DNA from: Lineus longissimus
Taxonomy: Eukaryota; Nemertea; Pilidiophora; Heteronemertea; Lineidae
DNA: 64,000 nucleotides
Direction of reading: 5' to 3'
NCBI RefSeq assembly: GCF_910592395.1
Contig: NC_088320.1
Location: forward strand, 8,988,001 to 9,052,000
The position numbers and the translations under genes were made by a program. Numbering within the stretch: the stretch's first letter is position 1; every line of letters starts with the position of its first letter. This document shows, piece after piece, positions 11,280 to 21,294 of the stretch. The notes beneath the pieces were generated by a model, which saw nothing but the letters and a program-made list of their open reading frames with translations, was not told the DNA's origin and did not search any database.

Positions 11280-11560
11280 CGTGTCATTGGTCAAGTTTAT
11301 GTTTTGAATTTCGAAGTCGAGTGTTGAATTTCGAAGTTAAGTTTTGAATTTCGAATTTCGAATAATAATAATAATAATTATGAGACTTATATAGCGCTAA
11401 ATCCAACTGGTGTCAGTCGCTCAAAGCGCTTCACTGACATTATTACCCCTAGCCATTGGCCTGTACATTACTAGCTATTGCAGGCGTAGCCAATCTAGCA
11501 CCTGCTTAATTGGTCCTGGCAAGCCTAATGGAAAATGCATAGGAAATATCAATAAAGTTG
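11280..11560. repeat. Inverted TTCGAA-type repeat followed by an (AAT)n-tailed interspersed repeat
   Basis: Bases 11280-11365 hold CATTGGTCAAG followed by repeated TTTTGAATTTCGAAG, the reverse complement of the 7828-8072 family. An (AAT)n run follows directly at about 11365-11380. After that comes TATATAGCGCTAAATC, CGCTCAAAGCGCTTCA and ACATTATTACCCCTAGCCA, words typical of 3' ends of interspersed repeats in marine invertebrates. No coding potential. Confidence 0.5.
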
Positions 11561-13818
11561 GCTTTTTCGGGCGAGGTGTTAAAATAATCCCAACTCCCGA
11601 CTTCTGACACAAATCTATATTTGTCTAGGTATTTACTGGCAAAATTTGGAGTGATTTGGATGGAAATTCGATGGGTCCATCTATAGGTTGAAAAATTTGG
11701 TAAATCTGTAATGCTTCACTCGTAGCCCGTAGTGTAAATTCCTGAGAAATTGGGTTTTGGGGGCTTTTCTAGCTGCGCTAGCTCCAAAACTATACATTTG
11801 ATACAAACTCCCGACTTCAGACGTTGTTGATATAACTCTTAGGATTATATTCCTAAGATTTCAGCTTTATTGGAGAAAAATTCATAGTGTCCATAGGGGG
11901 GTTGAAAATTGGAGGATTTTCAATTTTTTTCCCAACAAATACATGTATGCGAAAAATATTACTTTCCACTTAGAATTAAACAAAATTTCGCAAACTATCA
12001 TAAAGTACTTCCTTGCGACAATCATTTGTGAAGCTTTCAAAACTTTTGGCTGATTTTTTTTACCCTAAATTAGCAAAAACCAAACATTTTAGTGTTTGCA
12101 TGCACCAATGCACAGGAGGCTAATTGCCAGATTAATTCACACCTGTCCAATCTCAAACAATAGGAATGATGGAGTCTCCCTCTATTCAAAACAGAGTGTG
12201 CTAGGCCTGCCATTGCTGGTAATGACATTCTTGGTTCAAGCTCTACTCTCTGGGAGTCTCGAAATGAGCCTTGTGGGCTTTCGTATAATCAGAGTCTTTC
12301 TATACAAGCGGTGGTTATGTCACCAATCCAACAGTTGAAGCCGTCAACTATCAAGTCAGCAACATCAGGCTCCAGAGATCCCAGGCTCTTGCTCCAGTAC
12401 GAGGAAACACAACCCCTGCAGTTCAAGAGCAAATCATTGACAATACTCCTCTGCCGCATCGTAAGCGACCACGTATAGTTTGATCTAAGTGCATAAGGAT
12501 TTATAACTAGACAATGATATAATGTCTGTTCTGAGACTGAAATGATGTGCATGTACATCTACATGTCATGATGTATATGGCAATTGTAATATATGTAATA
12601 GGCAGTGTGCTTTCTATTTGTGAGATAACTAAGACAACATAGATGATAAAGAATTGTGCACTTTGACTGTGCAAAAATTATTTTTACCATTATGCTAATT
12701 CACAGCTATCTTTTAAAGTTGACCCCCGTAAATAGGACAACTTGAAATGAAGGACAACATTGAAGGTCCTTGATAGAATGGTTTTACTTCACTTTATGTT
12801 TCTGGTATTACCCGGTAATAAAATGTTTTTATGTAAATCAAATTGTATTGATTTTTTTACTGGTTCTGGTAATGGTACACCCGTATTGCTTTTGGATGGC
12901 AGATGAACTCGGCAACAAACAGGACGACAACTTTAGTACTCCCTACCAGAAGATGTAAATTCTGTATGACCGGTTGTTGCTGAGGAGACGGTCACAACCG
13001 TGATACTTAGTATTCTGTTGCCTATGATCCCTCCCCGATATACCTGAAGGTTGTTCAATGACCTCGGGAGACAAAGACCAGTATCATGGTATGTTTGTGT
13101 AGAAAGACATTGCCAAAACGGACCTGAGCACAACTCGATTTAGCCAGCTGCTTGGCCTCCCAACAACTGCAAGACTGTATACTATGGCACAGCATGTGTT
13201 GTCCCATGTTTATCCTGTCCCTCCAATGGAATTAAGAACCACTTGCTATGGGGACAGTCACAACCACGTCTCATTACTTCAGAAAATATGCCCTTGTCTT
13301 CACTAGACATCTAAGGACATCCTATCAGAAGACAGTCACAACCATGGTGTGCTGTCTATCTCCTACGGTACCGAAAATGTGTTTATTCCAACCGCTAGAT
13401 GACATTTGCTTCAGGTGAAACCAATCCCTATGACACCTGGTCAGCTGTAGCGTAGCTCCAGACTGAAACTATGACCTAAACATGTATTTCTATGACATGT
13501 CAATGTCCATGAAGAAACTTTTACCACCATTTGGACATTTTGCTATAATGATGGGAGATAAATCCAGTCATCCATACCGGGTCAAATCACATTTCACAAC
13601 AGAGACGTCTACCACAGTGTTACTTTGAGAATCCTCAGTTTTAGGGGGGGGGGGGTTAACAAGAAAAAGTCAAGAATGAGTTAATACGCTTTTATTTAAT
13701 ACTTATGTACTCAAAGATTGGTTGCTTTACAACATGTCAAGGACGGTTGACATTAACACTTGATCTATATTGACATCACTGATCTGGTTTGATAACACAC
13801 ACATCATCACAGGATTCA
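11561..13818. other. No recognised gene; short repeated words and a G run
   Basis: Only short unassigned frames occur. The words GACGGTCACAACCGTG, GACAGTCACAACCACG and GACAGTCACAACCATG recur near 12990, 13255 and 13335, suggesting a very degenerate repeat. A run of 12 G lies at 13644-13655. An AATAAA on the minus strand near 13690 could serve the ORF at 13819. Confidence 0.4.
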
Positions 13819-14597
13819 TCAGGGTAATGTCTTACTTTCCTTCAGTCCCTTTCTGAACGCTTTTTGACCTTTCAACACCTGCTTGGTTTTTTCCTGAATA
13901 GTGTCCTTTACCGATCGCGCCAGCGAAAAACCCCTCAAGATCAGATACAACTTCACTACTTTCCTGAATAAATTCAGTTGTTGGTCATGCTCAGGAAGCA
14001 GACTTGAAAGATCGTCCCAGTATTTGAGCGTAATCGGTTTTGACATTATTTTGTCCTCGACACCATCTCGAATGTCCCCGCTATGATACGATGAAAGACT
14101 GGATACTCGATAGATTTCTCTTACAGTATCTTCAACACTCCGCAAAAACAGGTAGAATGTGTCTGAAATGTTGATCAGTCCCCCACGATTAAGAGCACGA
14201 GTCAAATCTGCCGTTTTTTCCAAGAATGAATGTGTATGGGGGATCACATTACTGCTGCCAAATTTCTTTACACAGTCAATATAATCTGCACTGTTTTTAC
14301 TACGAGCAAACTTCTTGTTGCACACTTCCACGATGACTTCTTCGGCTGAATGTTCTCTTCAACATGTTCTTCAACACATTCCGTATCAGAAAAAACATAA
14401 TCAAAGTCATTTTGACCAAGATTATCGTGCATGTCGTCTAAATTAACCGGAAAATATTGAAAGACAACTCCCTCGTCCGCCATTTTTGTTGCTAGTATCT
14501 TCCTCATTCGGAACGGTTCGGAGAAACTCGGTGAGCTTCGGTGAAAAAGCGCGCCACCATCGGAAGTTGATAGAACTGACTTACGACGTTTGCGCAA
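13819..14597 (-). pseudogene. Transposon-like ORF, C-terminal part, frameshifted
   Basis: Two overlapping minus-strand frames (14597-14268 and 14331-13819) look like one protein broken by a frameshift or joined by splicing near 14330. The downstream frame is 170 codons long and contains HTHSFLEKTADLTRALNRGG, an internal helical part and a lysine-rich end. This resembles the C-terminal halves of uncharacterised, multi-copy proteins of animal genomes that are probably transposase-derived. I cannot name the superfamily. A minus-strand AATAAA about 125 bp past the stop fits a 3' end. It could be a domesticated single exon, but the broken frame argues for a relic. Confidence 0.4.
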
Positions 14598-14660
14598 AAT
14601 TTAAGAAAACATTAAAGGGCTTCATCTGGCTCAAGTTAATTGCCCGAGAGAGCCGTGTGA

Positions 14661-15254
14661 TCAAAGGAAAGTTGCCGGTGACCAGACCCTTGTATAGAAA
14701 GACTCTGGTATAATATAGCAACTAATATGGCGATTTATGTTACTGGAATTTATTAGGTCACTATTCGAGTCACTATTTGTGTCAATGTCATCATCAATTT
14801 TTGGACTTTCATGTCCTAATGATTCCCCATGACAGTTACCTAATGTAATGAGGGTAGTTGAGGCAAGGGCAGTTAGTGCCCCCATCCTCAAACTTACCCA
14901 TCCTAACCATTTGTCCAACTCATTCGTTACTAAGTAATCGTTTCTAAAGGTCATGGTAAAGTTATTCCTCGTCATCAACAGGCAAGAACAACTTTGTTTA
15001 TTTAGTGTAAGCCTTTAGTACTGTCTTACCTAAAGAATCGTTAAGTCTAGCAGCCATCTTTGTCTGGTAGGTCTATGATATTTAATGATTTCCTTCTCCG
15101 GCATAACGTCTAAGACATTAAATGTTAGTTGTTTGTTCAGGAACTCCTTACTTTTCCCTGTTGCAACTAAAACCTCCAGGTCTTGTTTGGCTTTAAGGTC
15201 GTCTCTGTCCAAGCCTTCTAAGTATGGTGTCAAAGTAACGTGTTTTATTCTCAA
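14661..15254 (-). pseudogene. Polinton-type conserved protein, unknown role (broken)
   Basis: Two open pieces, 15254-15030 and 14978-14661, follow each other on the minus strand. They are separated by stops around 14980-15030. The first is charged and contains LTPYLEGLDRDDLK and LDVMPEKEIIKYH. The second contains DYLVTNELDKWLG and a small-residue helix, MGALTALASTTLITLG, that could lie in a membrane. I recognise the pattern only as a protein recurring in Polinton gene blocks. Upstream it overlaps the frame at 15193-15546, probably because of a frameshift. Confidence 0.45.
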
Positions 15255-15546
15255 TACTAATCTCTAGACTTTTGAAGTCATCATCATAAGCAACAGCATA
15301 ACATGTGGTCCAAAACCTGTACTTCATAGTTTTAGTTGTGTACCTTGTTGGATTCAAGTTTTTAGAGTACTCATGCAATGTCCATCTCTTACAATTACGA
15401 CATAATCCAACCTTAGATTCCATACTTATGTCACACTGTTGCATATGTGGCTGTTCTGATGTATCAGGAGTAGGAGTAACAGGAGTACGAGTATCATGAG
15501 TATCATGAGAGATATCATTAAGGACCCTAGGACGTACATAACCCAT
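15193..15546 (-). pseudogene. Polinton-type small Cys-containing protein
   Basis: A 117-codon frame with a Pro/Thr-rich N-terminal half and a CRNCKRW motif near residue 50 that could bind zinc. No function is known to me. The upstream frame is open for a further 20-25 codons before 15546, so the true start may lie near 15610. The C-terminal end runs into the next gene in a different frame, which may mean that the two were one gene. It belongs to the same minus-strand block as its neighbours. Confidence 0.4.
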
Positions 15547-15760
15547 GCGTTGTAATGGATTACAATATAAGGGGTTACACCCAATTAACTCCTGGTCTTC
15601 AAGGTAAAAATCATGTCTTTCTAAACTAAAGCACTATTAAAGGAATGAATTTGTATATCAATAGTATTCATTTAGTTAATCTTTTATTATTAAAGTGAAT
15701 GAGGTGGCGCTGAAGGCAATGTTTGTTGTACATTAAAATAATGATAATAATGATGTTGTA

Positions 15761-16088
15761 TTACTTGCTTTTCAATTTCTCTAACATCTCTGTCTGTGCT
15801 AGTTTTTTCCCTTCCTCTAAAAAAGTCTTCTTAAGGGTTTCTACGTCAAAACTGGCATCAGAACTAGCCTCCTTTTTTTCTTCCTAATGGCATTCTTCAG
15901 GGAAATGTACTTTTCCTTCTCCTTGAAGATTAAACTGAATTCTTCTGTAGAGATGTGAGAGTCAGTTAAGGTTTTACTGACCAAATCATTGATTATGTTA
16001 AGTTTGGAAATGGCCAATTATTGTGATATCTGCTCATGCTTTTCAATTTTCCTAAGTATGGCCTTCTTCCAGAGCATGCTCCGCACAA
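15761..16088 (-). pseudogene. Polinton-associated coiled-coil protein (broken)
   Basis: Read on the minus strand, this stretch gives a highly charged helical protein with KAILRKIEKHEQISQ, LNIINDLVSKTLTDSHIS and a Lys/Glu-rich end at a TAA (15761-15763). A TAA stop follows EKHEQISQ, and a one-base change in an A-run near 15880 shifts the frame. The helical pattern and the position next to a small membrane protein gene match proteins common in animal Polintons. The role is unknown, perhaps assembly. Confidence 0.5.
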
Positions 16089-16200
16089 AACAGTGAACTC
16101 TTCACTGTCTCCATTTTCCACTTACACAGTAGACAGTTCACAGTTGGCCAGATGCTTTCGCCGTCTATTATCCGCTTCTTGAATTAGCAATGAGTGGGCC

Positions 16201-17010
16201 CATACGTGAGACAAAAAGTTACCAGATTGTGACTCGTGGCTGTGAATGATAGGACCCCGACCCATGATCACTGCCAAACTTCATACGTGAGACAAAAAGT
16301 TACCAGATTGTGACTCGTGGCTGGGAATGATAGGACCCCGACCCCTGATCACTGCCAAACTTTATATGTGAGACAAAAAGTTACCTGATTGTGACTTACG
16401 GCTGGGAATGATGGGACCCCGACCCATGACCACTGCCAAACTTCATACGTGAGACAAAAAGTTACCAGATTGTGACTCGTGGCTGGAAATGATAGGACCC
16501 CGACCCCTGATCACTGCCAAACTTTATATGTGAGACAAAAAGTTACCTGATTGTGACTTACGGCTGGGAATGATGGGACCCCGACCCATGACCACTGCCA
16601 AACTTCATACGTGAGACAAAAAGTTACCAGATTGTGACTCGCGGCTGGGAATGATAGGAGCCCGACCCCTGATCACTGCCAAACTTCATACGTGAGACAA
16701 AAAGTTACCAGATTGTGACTAGCGGCTGTGAATGATAGGACCCCGACCCATGATCACTGCCAAACTTTATATGTGAGACAAAAAGTTCCCAGATTGTGTC
16801 TCGTGGCTGTGAATGATAGGACCCCGACCCATGATCACTGCCAAACTTCATACGTGAGACAAAAAGTTACCAGATTGTGACTCGTGGCTGGGAATGATAG
16901 GACCCCGACCCATGATCATTGCCAAAATTCATACTTGAGACAAAAATTTACCAGACTGTGACTGGCAGCTGGGAATGAGAGGACCTAACCACCCCAACCC
17001 CTCACACTCC
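16201..17010 (+). repeat. 81-bp tandem array, ten units
   Basis: Units start with CATACGTGAGACAAAAAGTT or TATATGTGAG at 16201, 16282, 16363, 16444, 16525, 16606, 16687, 16768, 16849 and 16930, in exact 81-bp register. Units 2-3 and 4-5 are almost identical pairs, so a 162-bp block was duplicated. All six frames hold stops, so it is not coding. The last unit is the most diverged. It lies within the Polinton gene block. Confidence 0.95.
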
Positions 17011-17848
17011 TGGCACATAGGGGAAAAAGGTCTCTTATTGTGACATGTTGTTGGAAATGATACCGCCTGTAGCCGCCCATCCTCACTGCTAAAATGAAAT
17101 AAAAGAGTCAAAATTTCAAATTCAAATTGATTTATTGATTTATCATCTATTCGGCTACAGTCAAAAACTATATAATATAGTACAAATTAAAAACACGTGG
17201 TCATTCAACAATATTCCAGAATATCATACCTCATTAGTATGTGAGCCAATCACGTCGCGTCATTCACGACCACGTGCCATGCGATAATTTTGACTATTCC
17301 ACGGCATTATTCCACGGCTGACGTCATCGATGACGCGATATTGCAAATGGCGGCCATTAAGATTTCGACGAAATCGGCGATAAAAAACAGCATATTTACG
17401 GCGTTTTAAGCCAGGAAGTTGCACAGTGATACTGTCAGGGTCTTGAATTACACCCACAAAGTAGGTAGGTTGCATTGGGTGGGACTGTTACATCCACGAA
17501 CAGAAAGTACAAGGCATTCAAGTTGGGCCTGGACTCGCTTCAAACAAACATCGTCTGCTAATGTAAACACACACTGTCTACAGTACGGTACATAATGTAC
17601 ACGTCTTGGCTCCATACATGATTTGCGTATCCGCCGATTAAAAATCACTTTGACAGTGGTTTGGGTCGCTGTGCAAAACCTGCTGGGCCGATTTCTTCAA
17701 GGTTTGGTTTAAAGCCTCGTGAAATAATTTTTGACCTGACAAATAATTTTGACTATTCTATGGCTTGACATGCAATATTTATATAATATTCAATGGTATT
17801 CTTCGTTGCGCAGAGAATGTGCGCAAAAGCAAACACACAGTAGAATGT
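17011..17848. other. Probable insertion between Polinton genes; no recognised gene
   Basis: Two minus-strand frames (17475-17260 and 17648-17448) are open but unrecognised. AATTTTGACTATTC occurs twice (near 17286 and 17747). The stretch separates the membrane protein gene from the 81-bp array and may be an inserted MITE-like sequence, but no clean ends were found. Confidence 0.35.
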
Positions 17849-18292
17849 TCACTGTTTAATGCGATATCGACAACAGTGAAATGCTCTACTGTGGTATAGA
17901 GAGTACGTTGCCTTCTTCTGAAAACTAAGTAGTGATGAAGTAATGGCACTTGCTATTGTCACACCACCCAAAGCAAAACCTATTGGAGCAGTTATTACTC
18001 CTGCTACTGCTGAAATACCAGCAGAGCCAGCAGCCACACTTGTGTAATTTAGGGCATGGCTAAACCCAGTTATCTCATCAAAAGCTTTCTTGTATTTCAT
18101 AAATGTTTTCCGTCTGCATTCAATCTCAGCTTCAAAGAGCTTCTTAACTTCACTGATTTGATTAAGTCTGAAACCCTGAGGGGTTTAGTCAGACTTCGTC
18201 ACGATAGGCTGGTTATTCTGTTCATCGATCATATTATGATTACTCATATTTTGATTACGCAAATCTGGATAAAGCCTACTTCTGTCTTCCAT
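17849..18292 (-). pseudogene. Polinton small membrane protein
   Basis: ATG at 18290-18292 in the context TTAATTAAATG. The N-terminus has MEDRSRLYPDLRNQN, followed by a helical region with GFRLNQISEVKKL. A glycine- and alanine-rich hydrophobic segment, ISAVAGVITAPIGFALGG, then gives one or two membrane helices. One in-frame TAA follows codon 35, and the last about 20 residues look foreign. It is probably a virion or membrane-remodelling protein of the element; this class is common in Polintons but uncharacterised. It starts 4 bp after the preceding gene stops. Confidence 0.6.
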
Positions 18293-18296
18293 TTAA

Positions 18297-18548
18297 TTAA
18301 TGTGAAAAACAAGAATCAACAGCGGCAGTAATATTTGACAAAGATCTAGTAGGTCCAGAAGGTGGCTTCTCCACCACAGGGATAACAGTTGGTTTCTCCA
18401 CCACAGGCACAACAAGTGGCTTCTCCACCACAGGGACAGCAGTTGATAGTCTCTTTTTCTTTTCTAGCTCCTCTAGCTCTTAGTAAAACTGTTCTAGTCT
18501 TTCTTTCCAGTTCTTTGGTCTCTTAGTGTAACCCCAAGTTCTGTTCAT
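18297..18548 (-). pseudogene. Small Polinton protein with VPVVEKP repeats
   Basis: An 84-codon reading frame with one internal TAA (codon 23). The middle is Glu/Lys-rich (ELEELEKKKR). It is followed by three copies of a VPVVEKP-type heptad and a Ser/Thr tail. Its ATG overlaps the stop of the HNH-like gene as ATGA (18545-18548). Its stop is followed by TTAA and the next ATG. I do not recognise the family; the repeats suggest an extended linker or binding tail. Confidence 0.5.
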
Positions 18549-19494
18549 TTAATTGAACTAGAAATACTGAACATAATTTCTAAGTCCTCTGGTTTAATTA
18601 ACTGATATGTAGAATAAAAACTAGTAAATCGTTCAATTGTTTCATGACATAACTTTGAAAGTTCATTGATTAAACCATTCTTAATACAATAATCATTTCC
18701 AAGTTTGAAATCATTAATCATATAGCTAAGATAAAAATCAGGGTAATCACCAAAATACTGTGATATCACTCTTCTCCAGTCTTCTATCACATTTTGGTCT
18801 CTACAGTAGAACCAGTTTTCATTACTCATCTTGTTCATGAAATAAATTGACCTGTCCAATTGCTCCTTAAAGAGGGACCAGTCTACTGTAGCACTCTTCT
18901 GTCTGTTTTCTGTCTTATCCATAGGTCTCATGATAAACCAAACGAAACACAGTTCAGGGTAATCTTTGAATTCCTTGATTGGTAAGACATGATCTAACTC
19001 CTCATCTACTATTCGAACTCTGTTCTCGGGACTTTGTCCTGTTGTAGATAGACTCCTCTGGTACTCTAACCACCGTGAGAAGAAACTGTATGTACATCCT
19101 AGATTAAATGATGATGATTTCATGTTTGAGTTACCAGTACACTCTCCCATAGAAATGAGGTTTAAACCTACCCTTATTTTATGCCCGACTCTATTACCAC
19201 TCTGATCAAGGTAACCTTTGAGTTCCAACATGATCAACATCTACCTCTATTTCCATCTTTAGCGAACTCACCATCACTTAGTAATTTAACTTCATCACAT
19301 TTATTGCATTTCTTGGTTAACGTGGAACCACATGCTTTATAGTAATCCAGGAATTTATTACGCCTGTTCTTTTCAAATTCACTTTCAGGCTTTGTTGTAT
19401 AACATTTAACACATTTAAATGTAGGTTCTGAAACTACTGGTTGATACTGATACACAGGATTCTGATACACAGGATACTGGTACATAGGATACAC
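18545..19494 (-). CDS. HNH-like nuclease with N-terminal zinc ribbons (two overlapping frames)
   Basis: The first frame (19494-19234) has a Tyr/Pro/Gln-rich start (YPMYQYPVYQNPVYQYQ), then CVKC and CNKC pairs that could bind zinc. The second (19240-18545, 231 codons) has FNLGCTYSFFSRWLEYQ, ELDHVLPIKEF and CFVWFIMRP...ENRQKS. This is the layout of a zinc-ribbon plus HNH family known from giant viruses and mobile DNA. The frames overlap by 7 bases at 19234-19240, so they are probably one gene with a frameshift. The usual Asn after the CFxW motif is Ile here, so catalysis may be lost. It would cut DNA, perhaps for element mobility or competition; that role is inference. It lies just beyond the integrase. 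Confidence 0.6.
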
Positions 19495-19599
19495 ATTACA
19501 TTGACCGTACCATAATTATTGTTAAATATTTGACCCTCCATTTCTAGCTTGATTTAATAAGAACAAAGTATTTTTTAATTATAACTTTAGAGACTTAAT

Positions 19600-19840
19600 C
19601 TCATTTTAATGATTTGATATCAGAAACTGGTAACCATTCATTGAATTATTTGTCACTGTAACCCTTCCACTTCACTAATCCGTATTTCTTGCCTTAACTG
19701 GTCTTGTACCCTAATACCTTCTCGATCCTGTACTCTAGTTGGTCAGGATAAGGAACGTAGCTCAATTCTTCTTCATAGAAATATCCTTGAATTTCCTCAT
19801 TGTGGTTATCTTCAAGCTTGTAGACGATATAGTTTAAGTG
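19600..19840 (-). pseudogene. Polinton integrase C-terminal chromodomain, copy 2
   Basis: The minus-strand translation gives VYKLEDNHNEEIQGYFYEEE, then a chromodomain with YRIEKVLGYKT, KKYGLVKWKGYSDK and EWLPVSDIKSL. Chromodomains at the end of Polinton integrases may guide insertion to chromatin. Two stops lie inside. The piece is separated from the catalytic core (20854-21288) by about 1 kb of other sequence and lacks the segment equivalent to 2700-2990 of copy 1. Confidence 0.7.
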
Positions 19841-20853
19841 GTTGTTGTAGAATTCAGCACCATTGTTACAGATAGCAACTTACTGGTATTTCATGATGTA
19901 TTGGCACATTTAGAGTTTTGATAACCTTTATTGAATTCTGGATAGATTAGAGTTATCTCGGATTGTCATCGAGATTAAACCACATGTTGTCCGACATAAG
20001 GATTAGGATTAACTTCTTAACATCATTATGTTAAATCCTTGAGATGCATAGTAGGCTCGTTTTCACGTAGTTAATACGATGATGACACATGTTAGTGCAA
20101 AAAGGTTTCATCACTTGAAGGGTTTTCCATTATGGAAGTATTATATTGACATTCTTGGTTTGTTTAATAGCCGTAAATTGGTATGTCGCATTAGGGCACT
20201 AAGCTCCTTTATGAAATTACTAAGAAGCCCTTCTAAGAAGAGGTCTAAAAAACAGGCGACATCAAGTCTCGTTGTTAGGCTTTGAAATTCCTTTGGTCAA
20301 GTTTAGGGCTTCAACCGTGATATTTGGGGATTTAATGATTGAAACCTAGGGGTCATTGACTAGTTAACAGGTTCAAATGGCTTAAAGTATGATTTAAGTA
20401 ACATTTTATGGAATTATTCCATGTCTGGCAGGTCCGTGATTGACATATCGTCATTTCTTAGATAAGGGTTTGTAAGATTGTTTGTTTTGAGATTGTTGCT
20501 AGTAAACAGTTTGGTTTCGTAATTGTTACAGGACAATATAATATCGCTTTGTGATCTGGTTCGGGAGTTCAGGAATAGTAAGCGTATAGGAAACACCCTT
20601 GGCGAGGACCTCCTGCTACAGGAACCTATCCTGCTTCTCCGGCTCATCGGACACCTCTGTATCAACCATTTTGTATGAACTCTGCTTTGTCAACTACATG
20701 TACATCTCGAAAGGACGTCGCAATAAATTCTATCTTTTGTAACTTTATATCTATACTCTGCATGGATTTCCTGACTTGCTTGGATTTACCAACAACATGC
20801 TGGCCTAGTGTATCGCCATGGCACTAGGTAGGCAAGATCTACGGCCCCCTCAA
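19841..20853. other. Unassigned sequence splitting the integrase
   Basis: An integrase scrap (GTAGAATTCAG near 19850) matches copy 1 around 3006. The rest has short frames (20079-20285 plus, 20414-20665 minus) with no recognised product. It is either an insertion or a rearranged part of the element. No terminal repeats were found. Confidence 0.35.
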
Positions 20854-21288
20854 CTAGAAGTTTGTTACACCATCATCAATTTGGATCTTTTCCAGTATCG
20901 CTTCTCTGAAGATCACTTTAAATGCATCTATGATTTCTTCTCTTCTCTTACTCTTCACTGGGAGAGCCCAAGAGTAACGACTGAATAGATCTATGACCGT
21001 TAAAATGAATCCGAATTCTTTATTCTTACTCTCAAATTTCTGCGTGTCAACCAAGTCAGCTTGCCACTGTTGATCGATGTAAGATACCATTGTCTTTCTA
21101 AATGTGAATTTCTTAATAGCCGGTTCATGTAGTTGATAGGTTGGCAGGGTGTCTAGAAATGTTTTCACCTCTTTGTACTTTAATAGAGCTTTGTCCTCCT
21201 TGACCAGTTTCCACATTTTACTCAAAGAACTGTAAGCCACAGGACTCTCGGGGTTGTGTTACAAATCCCTTAGATACTGTTCTTTAGT
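20854..21288 (-). pseudogene. Polinton integrase catalytic core, copy 2
   Basis: A 128-codon open part (21240-20854) carries KKFTFRKTMVSYIDQQWQ, ADLVDTQ and TVIDLFSRYSWALPVKSK, the retrovirus-like DDE core with its first catalytic Asp in QADLVD. The frame upstream of 21240 continues to about 21288 after a TAA, so the visible Met is not the true start. The C-terminal catalytic part is missing, lost with the break at 20853. It is divergent from the ATPase, as in copy 1. Confidence 0.8.
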
Positions 21289-21294
21289 ATCATT

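Noticed and set aside
15085-15499. Plus-strand ORFs opposite the Polinton proteins at 15 kb
   Set aside because: They mirror the minus-strand genes and have no recognisable domains; they are shadow frames.
16201-17010. Regular direct repeats resembling a CRISPR array
   Set aside because: The whole 81-bp unit repeats with no unique spacers, and the setting is a eukaryotic transposon. It is a minisatellite.
17260-17648. Two minus-strand ORFs as Polinton protease or polymerase
   Set aside because: I found no catalytic His-Cys pattern or polymerase motif, and the stretch looks inserted.
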